NCBI RefSeq assembly: GCF_029887875.1
Contig: NZ_JARXRM010000031.1
Location: 36,354-100,353 of the forward strand
Reading direction: 5' to 3'
DNA length: 64,000 bases
Source: Luteimonas endophytica
GTDB lineage: Bacteria; Pseudomonadota; Gammaproteobacteria; Xanthomonadales; Xanthomonadaceae
Numbering within the stretch: the stretch's first letter is position 1; each line of letters begins with the position of its first letter. Positions 1 to 7,477 of this stretch are shown piece after piece. A program made the position numbers and the translations under genes. The notes under the pieces were generated by a model. The model was not told the DNA's origin and searched no databases. It saw only the letters and a list, made by a program, of their open reading frames with translations.

Positions 1-24
1 TCCCCGCGCTTCCGTTTCGCCTGA
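1..24 (+). CDS. C-terminal end of a tiny RFRxA-tail protein (partial)
   Basis: The first 24 bases read in frame as S-P-R-F-R-F-A followed by TGA. This matches the C-terminal ends of the next two small ORFs (SPSARFRVA and SPAPRFRCA), so the window probably opens inside a third member of the same tandem family. Only seven residues are visible, so the call rests on the repeat pattern and on the short spacing to the next member. Confidence 0.5.
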   Translation, partial: SPRFRFA

Positions 25-72
25 CCCCCACGCTTGCCCGCCACCCCCGCCCGACACCCCACGGAGAACACC

Positions 73-225
73 ATGAGCACCCCCGCCATCCAGTCCACGG
101 TCCGCCCCTCCAGCCGCCAGCCCCAGGCGCGCTCCGCCGGCACCGGCTACGGCCGCAGCAGCGGCTACGCGGCACCGCGCAGCTACGCCGGAGCCTCGCC
201 TTCGGCGCGCTTCCGGGTGGCGTGA
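73..225 (+). CDS. Tiny Gly/Ser/Tyr-rich protein, tandem family member 1
   Basis: A 50-residue protein is predicted. The start at 73 is chosen because a GGAG ribosome-binding sequence lies at 63-66; an in-frame ATG at 34 has none. The sequence is basic and low in complexity, with a GTGYGRSSGYA segment around residues 22-32 and a C-terminus ending ARFRVA. The next ORF has the equivalent segment and the same kind of tail, which argues that this is a real coding sequence and not a shadow. No signal peptide, membrane segment or known domain is visible, and no modifying enzyme lies beside it. Function is unknown; a peptide precursor or a small RNA- or membrane-binding protein are possibilities only. 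Confidence 0.55.
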   Translation: MSTPAIQSTVRPSSRQPQARSAGTGYGRSSGYAAPRSYAGASPSARFRVA

Positions 226-265
226 GTCCGCCCGCTCCACCACCGGCCCTCCCCCGAGTCCGACC

Positions 266-460
266 ATGAACGCCCAGCCCCAGCCTTCCGATTCCACCCT
301 CGTTCCGCAGCGTTCCCGGACCCCGGCACCGCAGCCGGCCGGCGCCCGCCGCGACCATCGCCCGCGCGATTTCGGCGTCGGTTACGGCAGCAGCAGCGGC
401 TACGCCCGCGACCGCCACTATCTGGACCGCAGCCCCGCGCCGCGCTTTCGCTGCGCCTGA
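266..460 (+). CDS. Tiny Gly/Ser/Tyr-rich protein, tandem family member 2
   Basis: A 64-residue protein starts 40 bp after the previous stop. It has a Pro/Arg-rich N-terminal half, then GVGYGSSSGYA at about residues 37-47, then Y-x-x-x-SP-x-x-RFR-C-A at the end. The shared frame with member 1 is GYG-x-SSGYA, a Tyr 6-7 residues later, SP, and RFR-x-A at the C-terminus, while the N-terminal half is not conserved. The ribosome-binding sequence is weak. The tail carries the only cysteine in the protein. Function unknown. Confidence 0.55.
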   Translation: MNAQPQPSDSTLVPQRSRTPAPQPAGARRDHRPRDFGVGYGSSSGYARDRHYLDRSPAPRFRCA

Positions 461-538
461 AGCACCACCGCCAGGCGATGGCCCGGGCGAGCGACGCCCG
501 CGTAGCCGGCCGGGGCCGGGCTCGGCTATCGTCCGGGC

Positions 539-1012
539 ATGGACCAGACCGCACCCGCAGCCGGCGCATCGCCGTTCCGCCGCAGTTCCAGCCTCGAATC
601 GCTCAACGCGCTCTCGCGCGATACCGCGATGGAGCCGCTGGGCATCGTCTTCACCGAACTCGGCCGGGACCACCTGAGCGCGACCATGCCGGTCGATGCC
701 CGTACCCACCAGCCATACGGCCTGCTCCACGGCGGCGCCTCGGTGCTGCTGGCCGAGACCCTCGGCAGCACCGCCGCGATGCTGTCGGTGGAGGAGGGCC
801 AGGGCTGCGTCGGCATCGAGATCAACGCCAACCACCTGCGCGCCGTGCGCGACGGCCACGTCACCGGCACCGCGCGCCCGCTCCATGTCGGCCGCAGCAC
901 CCAGGTCTGGGAGATCCGCATCGTGGACGCGGCCGGTCGCCTGGTCTGCATCTCGCGCCTGACCGTGGCGGTGATCTCGCGCGTGCCGCGCCGGGACGCG
1001 CCGCCGGCCTGA
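539..1012 (+). CDS. Hotdog-fold acyl-CoA thioesterase (YdiI/MenI-like)
   Basis: This 157-residue protein is a PaaI/YdiI-type hotdog thioesterase, which hydrolyses aryl- or acyl-CoA thioesters in the cytoplasm. The segment GLLHGGASVLLAE (His64, catalytic Glu73) and the following INANHLRAVRDGHVTG and ARPLHVGRSTQVWEI stretches closely resemble Escherichia coli YdiI, the 1,4-dihydroxy-2-naphthoyl-CoA thioesterase of menaquinone synthesis. The N-terminus is about 20 residues longer than in YdiI. No men genes are nearby, so the physiological substrate cannot be stated. It stands alone, 114 bp before an acyltransferase gene in the same direction. Confidence 0.85.
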   Translation: MDQTAPAAGASPFRRSSSLESLNALSRDTAMEPLGIVFTELGRDHLSATMPVDARTHQPYGLLHGGASVLLAETLGSTAAMLSVEEGQGCVGIEINANHLRAVRDGHVTGTARPLHVGRSTQVWEIRIVDAAGRLVCISRLTVAVISRVPRRDAPPA

Positions 1013-1125
1013 GGGGCACCGGCGCGAACGCCGCGGCGCGCTGCCCCGGCCCCGCCGCTGCCGCATAATCAGCGGTTCCGCCGCGGCCGCCGCCGCCGCG
1101 CCGCCGCCCTGGCCGCCCGCTCAGC

Positions 1126-1968
1126 ATGAACCGAACTCCGCCCCCGCCGGACGCCGCCGCTCCCGCTCCCGCTGCCAGCCGCACCGTGCAGGCGCGCGCG
1201 GTGCGCTATGCCTACCGCGTGCCGATGCTGCTCTGGCACCTGCTGGTGGACCTGCCGCTGTTGCTGCTGGCGCTCAACCCGCTCACCGGCGGCCTGCGCC
1301 TGGCCGGCGGCGAGCGGCTCGACCATCGCCTGATCCGCGCCTGGTCGGCCGGGCTGATGCGGGTGTTCGGCTTTCGCCTGCGCCGCAGCGGCACCCCGGT
1401 CCCCGCGGCGGCGCTGTTCGTGGCCAACCACGTCAGCTGGGTCGATATCGTCGCGTTGCACAGCCAGCGGATGATGGGCTTCGTGGCCAAGAAGGAGATC
1501 AGCCGCTGGCCGCTGGTCGGCTGGCTGGCGAGCCGCGGGGAGACCATCTTCCACCAGCGCGGCAGCCAGGAGTCGCTGGGCGGGGTGCTGCACGAGATGC
1601 TGGCGCGGCTGCGCGGCGGTCACTCGGTCGGCGTGTTCCCGGAGGGGCGCACCCGCGACGGTCGTTCGGTGGGGCCGTTCCATGCGCGGATCTTCCTGGC
1701 TGCGGTCGAGGCCGGCGTGGCGGTGCAGCCGGTGGCGCTGCGCTACGGCGACCGTGCGTCGGCGCAGACCGTGGTGGCGTTCCACCCGGGCGAGAGTTTC
1801 CTCGGCAATTTCCTGCGCCTGCTCGGCGAGCCGGCGCGGAGCGCGGAGGTGGCGTTCCTCGCGCCGATCGCCCCCGGCGATGCCGACGGCCGGCGCCGCA
1901 TCGCCGAGGTCGCGCGCCAGCGCATCGTCGCGGCGATGGGCGGCGATCCGGGGCCGCCGGCGGCGTGA
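1126..1968 (+). CDS. 1-acyl-sn-glycerol-3-phosphate acyltransferase family (PlsC-like)
   Basis: The protein has 280 residues and acts at the inner membrane. A hydrophobic stretch near residues 33-52 probably anchors it. The acyltransferase signature H-x4-D is present as NHVSWVD (His102, Asp107), and the glycerophosphate-binding block FPEGRTRDG follows at about residue 169. These are diagnostic of the PlsC/OlsA family, which moves acyl chains onto lysophosphatidate or lyso-ornithine lipids. The Pro/Ala-rich first 20 residues are unusual and may indicate a later true start. It overlaps the next gene by 4 bp, so the two are probably co-translated. Confidence 0.85.
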   Translation: MNRTPPPPDAAAPAPAASRTVQARAVRYAYRVPMLLWHLLVDLPLLLLALNPLTGGLRLAGGERLDHRLIRAWSAGLMRVFGFRLRRSGTPVPAAALFVANHVSWVDIVALHSQRMMGFVAKKEISRWPLVGWLASRGETIFHQRGSQESLGGVLHEMLARLRGGHSVGVFPEGRTRDGRSVGPFHARIFLAAVEAGVAVQPVALRYGDRASAQTVVAFHPGESFLGNFLRLLGEPARSAEVAFLAPIAPGDADGRRRIAEVARQRIVAAMGGDPGPPAA

Positions 1969-3014
1969 ACCGCGACCCGGCATTGCAGGCGTCCGCGCGC
2001 GATGCCGCGGCTCCCCCGGGACCGCCGGGGCGCGATGCGGGCGGCTACCGGCCGCCGGCCTGGCTGCGCAACGCCCACCTGCAGTCGGCGCTGGGCAGCA
2101 GCCCGTGGCGCCGCCGGCGCGGCGCGCTGGCGCTGGCCGCCACCGGTGCGGACACCTTCGAGCACCTGCTCGATGCCGGCGACGGCGTGCGCCTGCACGG
2201 CCTGCACAGCGCGATGCCGGGCCGTCCCTCCCGCGGGCTGGCGCTGCTGCTGCACGGCTGGGAAGGCAGCAGCGAATCCAGCTACATGCGCCTGACCGCG
2301 GCCCAGCTGCTGCGCCGCGGGTTCGAGGTGTTCCGGCTCAATTTCCGCGACCATGGCCCCACCCACCACCTCAACCCGGAGCTGTTCCATTCCAACCGCC
2401 TGGACGAGGTGGTGCACGCGGCGCTGGATGTCGCCGACCGGTTCCCGGCGCGGCCGCTGTTCGCCGCCGGCTACTCGCTCGGCGGCAACTTCGCGCTGCG
2501 CCTGGCGCTGCGCGCGCCGGGCGCGGGGTTGCCGCTGGCGCGGGTGGCCGCGGTCTGCCCGGTGCTCGACCCGGCCCTGACCCTGGCGCAGATGGAGCAG
2601 GGGATGCCGCTGTACCTGCGCTACTTCGAGCGCAAGTGGCGCGGCTCGCTGCAGCGCAAGCGTGCGCTGTTCCCGCAACTGCACGACTTCGACGACGCCA
2701 CCCTGCGCCTGGGCATGCGCGAGCTGACCGAATGGCTGGTGCTGCGGCACACCGATTTCGGTTCGCTCGAGGCGTACTTCGACGGCTATTCCATCGCCGG
2801 CGAACGGCTGGCGTCGCTGCAGGTGCCCGCCGACATCCTCACCAGCACCGACGATCCGGTGATCCCGGTCGACGGGTTCCGCGCGCTGCGGCTGCCGCCG
2901 ACGGCGGCGGTGGAGATCGCGCCCTGGGGCGGGCATTGCGGGTTCCTGGAGAACGCGCGCCTGGAGGGCTATGCCGAGCGCTGGGTGGCCGAGCGCCTCG
3001 CCGCGGCGGCCTGA
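1965..3014 (+). CDS. YheT-like alpha/beta hydrolase
   Basis: A GTG start at 1965 overlaps the stop of the acyltransferase gene. The 349-residue product carries the YheT-family layout: PPAWLRNAHLQS near the N-terminus, an oxyanion region LLLHGWEGSSES at about 95-106, the block NFRDHG and HLNPELFHSNRLDEV, and the nucleophile elbow GYSLGG with Ser171. A C-terminal GGHCGF segment probably supplies the catalytic His. The family consists of predicted esterases or lipases whose substrates are mostly unknown. Coupling to a lysophospholipid-type acyltransferase suggests a role in lipid handling, which is an inference. Confidence 0.85.
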   Translation: MNRDPALQASARDAAAPPGPPGRDAGGYRPPAWLRNAHLQSALGSSPWRRRRGALALAATGADTFEHLLDAGDGVRLHGLHSAMPGRPSRGLALLLHGWEGSSESSYMRLTAAQLLRRGFEVFRLNFRDHGPTHHLNPELFHSNRLDEVVHAALDVADRFPARPLFAAGYSLGGNFALRLALRAPGAGLPLARVAAVCPVLDPALTLAQMEQGMPLYLRYFERKWRGSLQRKRALFPQLHDFDDATLRLGMRELTEWLVLRHTDFGSLEAYFDGYSIAGERLASLQVPADILTSTDDPVIPVDGFRALRLPPTAAVEIAPWGGHCGFLENARLEGYAERWVAERLAAAA

Positions 3015-3027
3015 GCGCCGGGCACCG

Positions 3028-3033
3028 CTACAA
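3028..3033 (+). promoter_or_regulatory. Putative -10 element before the TPR gene
   Basis: TACAAT lies 13 bp after the upstream stop codon. It resembles a sigma-70 -10 box and supports translation starting at 3069 or 3081, not at the overlapping ATG at 3033. No convincing -35 was seen. Confidence 0.4.
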
Positions 3034-3068
3034 TGACCGGCCGCGCCCGCGATGGGCGGCAGTTCCGG

Positions 3069-5147
3069 ATGACCGCTCCGATGCACGAACAGATCCTCGA
3101 GGCCCTGCGCGGCGGCGACCATGCCGCGGCGCTGGCCGCGGCGTGCGCCGCGGTCGAGGCCGACGGCCACGATGCCCGCGCCCACCACCTGCTGGCGATG
3201 GCCCAAAGGGCCGGCGGCGACGCCGATGCGGCCCTGGCCAGCATCGATCGCGCCATCGCGCTGGCCCCGGACGATCCGGCGCTGCACTTCCAGCGCGCCG
3301 GCTTCCTGATCGGCGCACGTCAGATCGACCGCGCGCAGCAGGACCTGGCGCGCACCATCGCGCTCGACCCCAACAGCTTCGGCGCGTACCTGGTGCAGGC
3401 CGAACTGGCGGTCGGCCGCGGCGATGTCGACGAGGCCGAGCGCATCGCGCGCATCGCCGCACGGATCGCGCCCGACCACCCGGCGCTGGCCGCGGTGGCC
3501 GGGATGGTGGCGCTGCGCCGCGGCGATCCCGATCGCGCGCTGTCGGTGCTCTCGGCCGCGCAGTCGCGCGGCGGCAACGATCCACAGCTGCTCAATGCGC
3601 TCGGATTCGCCTACCTGGCCAAGGGCCATCTGGCCTTCGCCGAGCAGACCTTCAGGCGCATGCGCGAGGCGGGGCTGGGCGGCGCGGCGCAGCAACGCAT
3701 GCTCGCCGAGATCGTGCACCGCCAGGGCCGCCATCAGGAGGCGATGGAGGAACTGCAGCCGCTGCTCGGCGAAGGCGCGGCGCCCGCGCACATGGCCTTC
3801 GCCGGCCAGCTGGAACTGGCGATGGCGCGGCCGGGCCGCGCGCTGCCCTGGCTGCGCCGCGCCCTGGCAGCCAACCCCGCCGCGCCGCGCACCCTCAGCC
3901 TGATCATGGCCGCCTGGCAGCGGCTGGGCGACATCGACGACGCCCGCAACACCCTCGACGCGGCGCTGGCGACCTCGCCCCGGCTGCCGCAGCTGTGGCA
4001 GGCGCGCGCCGCGCTCGAGCGCGGCGATCTGGAGCGGGAGCGCGCGGTGGTCGCGCGCTGGCTGGCGGCCGCGCCCGACGCGGTGCCGGCCCTCGAGGCG
4101 CGCCTGGCCCTGCTCGGGCCGGACGACGCCGGCGCCGCGGAGGAAACCGCCCGGCGGATCGTCGAACTCGAGCCGGGCCACCTGGTGGCCGAGGCGCGGC
4201 TGCTCGACCTGCTGGCGCGGCGCGATCCGCAGGCGGCGGTGCGCCGCGCCGAGGAACTGCAGCGGCTGCCCTCCGACGAACGCCTGCAGCGGCTGGTCCG
4301 CGGCTGGCTGGCGGTGGCCAACGATGCCGCCGGCCAGCACGCACGGGCGGCGCAGCTGTGGGCCGCGCTGCACGACGAGGCCGGCGAGCGGATGATCCCG
4401 CTGCCCGAGTGGAGCGCGCCCGACGCGCCGCGCAGCCCTGCCGCCGCCCCGACCGGATCCGCGCCGGCGGTGGTGCTGATGGCCGGGTTGCCGGGCGCCG
4501 GTGTCGAGCGGCTGGGGCAGCTGCTCGACGGCATCGTCCCGGCGTTCCGCGCCGACCGCTTCGGTGCGCGCCCGCCGGACGACCCGCTGCAGAACGTCCG
4601 CACGGTGCCGGCGCTGGCGCGCGGCGAGACCGACCCGGGCGAGGTCGCCCGTGCCTGGAGCGCGCAGCTGCCGGCGCGCGGCATCGCCGGCGGCGCGGTG
4701 ATCGACTGGCTGCTGTGGTGGGACAACGCCCTGCTCGACGTGTTCGCGCCGCACGTGCCGCAGGCGCGGCTGCTGCTGGCGCTGCGCGATCCGCGCGACA
4801 TGCTCATCAACTGGCTGGCCTTCGGCGCACCGGTGCCGCTGCGGATGGGATCGCCGCGCCAGGCCGCCGAATGGCTGGCGCGCGGCCTCGAGCACATCGC
4901 GCAGCTGCACGAGCGCGACCTGCATCCGCACCGGTTGCTGCGCATCGACGATGCGGTCAACGACCCCCCGGCACTGGCCGGGCCGCTGGGCGCGGCGCTG
5001 GGGCTGGAGCTGCCGGTGCCGCCGGCCGGCCTGTTCGCCGGGCGCCGCTTCCCGGCCGGGCACTGGCGCGCCTACGCCACGGCGCTGGCGGAGCCCTTTG
5101 CCGCACTCACCCCGGTGGCGATACGGTTGGGCTATCCGGAAACCTGA
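3069..5147 (+). CDS. TPR-repeat protein with sulfotransferase-like C-terminal domain
   Basis: The protein has about 692 residues from the chosen start. An earlier ATG at 3033 lies inside or next to a TACAAT promoter -10 at 3028-3033, so 3069 or 3081 is more plausible. Residues 1 to about 450 are tandem TPR helices (recurrent A-x-A-L-x-x-x-x-x-A-L patterns). The rest resembles the TPR-linked sulfotransferase group: MAGLPGAGVERLGQLL sits where the PAPS-binding loop is expected, and LALRDPRDMLINW matches the second PAPS-binding block. The loop lacks the usual P-R-S-G-T core, reading P-G-A-G-V-E, so enzymatic activity is doubtful. Either a diverged sulfotransferase or a binding scaffold is possible. 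Confidence 0.75.
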   Translation: MTAPMHEQILEALRGGDHAAALAAACAAVEADGHDARAHHLLAMAQRAGGDADAALASIDRAIALAPDDPALHFQRAGFLIGARQIDRAQQDLARTIALDPNSFGAYLVQAELAVGRGDVDEAERIARIAARIAPDHPALAAVAGMVALRRGDPDRALSVLSAAQSRGGNDPQLLNALGFAYLAKGHLAFAEQTFRRMREAGLGGAAQQRMLAEIVHRQGRHQEAMEELQPLLGEGAAPAHMAFAGQLELAMARPGRALPWLRRALAANPAAPRTLSLIMAAWQRLGDIDDARNTLDAALATSPRLPQLWQARAALERGDLERERAVVARWLAAAPDAVPALEARLALLGPDDAGAAEETARRIVELEPGHLVAEARLLDLLARRDPQAAVRRAEELQRLPSDERLQRLVRGWLAVANDAAGQHARAAQLWAALHDEAGERMIPLPEWSAPDAPRSPAAAPTGSAPAVVLMAGLPGAGVERLGQLLDGIVPAFRADRFGARPPDDPLQNVRTVPALARGETDPGEVARAWSAQLPARGIAGGAVIDWLLWWDNALLDVFAPHVPQARLLLALRDPRDMLINWLAFGAPVPLRMGSPRQAAEWLARGLEHIAQLHERDLHPHRLLRIDDAVNDPPALAGPLGAALGLELPVPPAGLFAGRRFPAGHWRAYATALAEPFAALTPVAIRLGYPET

Positions 5148-5189
5148 GCGCCCGCGCGGCGGGCCGCCCAACCCAGGAGGCAGACAGCG

Positions 5190-5810
5190 ATGCAGATCCG
5201 CAGCGACAGTTTCCAGCCCGGCGGGCCGATCCCCGCCGAATTCGCGCTCGGCGCGCCCGGCGGCTTCGGCGGCAACCGCAATCCTCACCTCGCCTGGGAC
5301 GGGCTGCCCGAGGGCACCGGCTCGCTGGTGCTGCTGTGCGTGGACCCCGACGCGCCGACGCGCCCGGACATGGCCGGCAAGGAAGGAGTGGAGATCCCGC
5401 GGCACCAGCCGCGCGCCGACTTCGTGCACTGGGCGATGGCGGACATCCCGGTGGAGATCCGCGAGCTCGCCGCCGGCAGCTGCAGCGACGGCCTGGTCAA
5501 GGGCGGCAAGGCCGCGCCGGCCGGGCCCGGCGGCGCGCGCCAGGGCCTGAACGACTACACCGGCTGGTTCGCCGGCGATCCGGACATGGCCGGGGACTAC
5601 CTCGGCTACGACGGCCCCTACCCGCCGCCGAACGATCTGCGCGTGCACCGCTATTTCTTCCGGCTGTTCGCGCTCGACGTGGCCCGCCTGGCGCTGCCGC
5701 CGCGCTTCGGTGCCGGCGACGCGCTGGCGGCGATGCAGGGCCACGTGCTCGCCGAGGCCGCCGTCCATGGCACCTATTCCCTGAACCCGGCCGCCGCCGC
5801 CGGCGGCTGA
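5190..5810 (+). CDS. YbhB/YbcL-type PEBP-like protein
   Basis: This 206-residue protein belongs to the phosphatidylethanolamine-binding-protein (Raf kinase inhibitor-like) family. Diagnostic segments are CVDPDAPTRPDM near residue 50, HWAMADIP near 78, GLNDYTGWF near 118, and YDGPYPPPND followed by HRYFFRLFALD. Together these form the anion-binding pocket of the family. No signal peptide is present, so it is cytoplasmic. A good AGGAGG ribosome-binding site precedes the start. Bacterial members have no settled biochemical role. Confidence 0.9.
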   Translation: MQIRSDSFQPGGPIPAEFALGAPGGFGGNRNPHLAWDGLPEGTGSLVLLCVDPDAPTRPDMAGKEGVEIPRHQPRADFVHWAMADIPVEIRELAAGSCSDGLVKGGKAAPAGPGGARQGLNDYTGWFAGDPDMAGDYLGYDGPYPPPNDLRVHRYFFRLFALDVARLALPPRFGAGDALAAMQGHVLAEAAVHGTYSLNPAAAAGG

Positions 5811-5961
5811 GCGCCGTAGCGCCGTAGCGCCGGCCCGCGGCGGGTGGGCCGCGGCCGCGCAGGGCCGGGTGCCGGCCGCGGGCATGTCGAATCCGCCGCC
5901 GCCGGTTCGTCTTCCAGACGGGACGCCCGCAAAGGGCGCCGTGCCCCGGAGGACGACGGAC

Positions 5962-6696
5962 ATGCGATTCATGGCGATGGTCAGGGCCGATGCCGGCAGC
6001 GAGGCGGGACACCCGCCCGACGGCCGCGTGCTGGTCGAGCTGGAGCGGTTCAACGCCGAACTGGCCCGGGCCGGGGTGCTGCTGGCGGCCGAGTCCCTGC
6101 AGCCCAGCGCGTGCGGCGCCCGGGTGCGCTTCCGCGCCGCGCGCCCGAGCGTGGTCGATGGTCCGTTCGCGGCCGACGCTGGGCTGGTGGCGGGGTTCTG
6201 GCTGCTGCAGGCGCGGACCCTGGAGGAGGCGATCGAATGGGTCAAGCGCTGCCCCGAGCCGCACGGCGGCGGGGAAATCGAGATCCGGCCGGTGCGCGAG
6301 GCCGGCGCCGGGGCGCTGCCCGCTGGCGACTTCGCCCGCGGCCGCCCCTCGCCGGCGCCCGCGGGGCGCGACCGGGAGGACGGCGCGGGGCGCGATGAAG
6401 TGGTGGTGGAGGGCCGGCTGTACCTGCATCCGGGCCAGCGCCACGCCTACCTGGCCGCCTGCGCGCCGATGGTGGCGCGCGCGCGCCGCCAGCCCGGATG
6501 CCTGGACTTCTCGATCTCGGCCGACACGGTCGATCCCGGCCGGGTCAACCTGATCGAGCGCTGGGACTGCGAGCACAGCCTGGCCGCCTGGCGCCGCCAG
6601 GCCGATCCGCCGCAGGACCTGCCCGAGGTGCTGCACGCCGAGGTCCGCAAGCACCGGGTCGCCTGGAGCGGCGACCCGTTCGCGGCATCGCCCTGA
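5962..6696 (+). CDS. YCII/DGPF domain fused to antibiotic-biosynthesis-monooxygenase-like domain
   Basis: The start at 5962 follows a CGGAGGA ribosome-binding sequence at about 5948-5954. An upstream in-frame GTG at 5869 has no such site. The 244-residue product has two ferredoxin-like domains. Residues 1 to about 115 are a YCII-related DGPF domain (MRFMAMVRADAG start, VVDGPFA signature). Residues about 135-235 are an ABM/YgiN-like domain (YLAACAPMVARARRQPGCLDFSIS, then LIERWDCEHSLAAW). DGPF proteins are the characteristic neighbours of ECF42 sigma factors, and one lies two genes downstream. This is probably an oxygenase or small-molecule-handling enzyme made on demand of that regulator. The fusion is unusual compared with stand-alone DGPF proteins. 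Confidence 0.8.
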   Translation: MRFMAMVRADAGSEAGHPPDGRVLVELERFNAELARAGVLLAAESLQPSACGARVRFRAARPSVVDGPFAADAGLVAGFWLLQARTLEEAIEWVKRCPEPHGGGEIEIRPVREAGAGALPAGDFARGRPSPAPAGRDREDGAGRDEVVVEGRLYLHPGQRHAYLAACAPMVARARRQPGCLDFSISADTVDPGRVNLIERWDCEHSLAAWRRQADPPQDLPEVLHAEVRKHRVAWSGDPFAASP

Positions 6697-6757
6697 CCGG
6701 CGGCGCGCACCGCCCTTTTTTTCTCCCATCCACCCGTCGTTCATGCCGGAGGCCCGC

Positions 6758-7417
6758 ATGCCGCTGCAGCTCTACGCCCATCCGTTCTCGTCCTACTGCC
6801 AGAAGGTGCTGGTGGCGCTCTACGAGAACCGCATCGACTTCGAGCTGCGCATGCTCGACGGGCCCGACAGCCCGGCCTGGCGGGAACTGGCGGAGGCGTG
6901 GCCGCTGCAGCGCTTCCCGATGCTGATGGACGAGGGCGAGATGGTGGTCGAGGCCAGCATCATCATCGAGCACCTGCAGCTGCGCCATCCCGGCAGCGTG
7001 CGCCTGATCCCGGAGGATCCGCACGCCGCGCTCGAGGTGCGCATGCTCGACCGCTTCTTCGACAACTACGTCTCCACGCCGCAGCAGAAGATCGTGTTCG
7101 ACAGCCTGCGCCAGGAAGGCCAGCGCGACGCGCAGGGCGTGGCCGACGCGCGCGCCATGCTCGAGACCGCCTACGCCTGGCTCGAACGGAGGATGGCGGG
7201 CCGCACCTGGGCGGCGGGCGGGGCGTTCAGCCTCGCCGACTGCGCCGCCGCGCCGTTCCTGTTCTATGCCGACTGGAGCCACCGCATCGGCGAGGAATTC
7301 GCCAATGTCCACGCCTACCGCCGGCGCCTGCTGGCGCGGCCCTCGTTCGCCCGCGCGGTCGACGAGGCGCGTCCCTACCGCCCGCTTTTCCCGCTCGGGG
7401 CGCCGGACCGCGACTGA
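6758..7417 (+). CDS. Glutathione S-transferase family protein
   Basis: The start at 6758 is preferred because GGAGG lies at 6748-6752; an ATG at 6743 overlaps that site. The 219-residue protein has the N-terminal thioredoxin-like domain (LYAHPFSSYCQKV, with Ser/Cys at the expected glutathione-contact position), the conserved proline before FPMLMDEG, and VVEASIIIEHL, the equivalent of the ES-x-x-I glutathione gamma-glutamyl contact. A helical C-terminal domain follows (FSLADCAAAPFLFYADW). It is probably a cytosolic conjugating or thiol-transfer enzyme. Its position between the DGPF fusion and the ECF42 sigma gene suggests membership of that stress or detoxification regulon. Confidence 0.85.
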   Translation: MPLQLYAHPFSSYCQKVLVALYENRIDFELRMLDGPDSPAWRELAEAWPLQRFPMLMDEGEMVVEASIIIEHLQLRHPGSVRLIPEDPHAALEVRMLDRFFDNYVSTPQQKIVFDSLRQEGQRDAQGVADARAMLETAYAWLERRMAGRTWAAGGAFSLADCAAAPFLFYADWSHRIGEEFANVHAYRRRLLARPSFARAVDEARPYRPLFPLGAPDRD

Positions 7418-7477
7418 GCGCGAAAACGCACCCATGGCCCTTGCGGGGCGGCGCCGGGGGTGTTCTGATCCGGCGCC

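Noticed and set aside
1682..5827. Very long open frame overlapping several genes on the plus strand
   Set aside because: Arg/Ala/Gly-rich translation without domains; it is a GC-driven shadow of the acyltransferase, hydrolase and TPR genes.
5869..5961. Upstream GTG start for the DGPF-ABM fusion
   Set aside because: The added 31 residues are low complexity and lack a ribosome-binding site, whereas 5962 has one.
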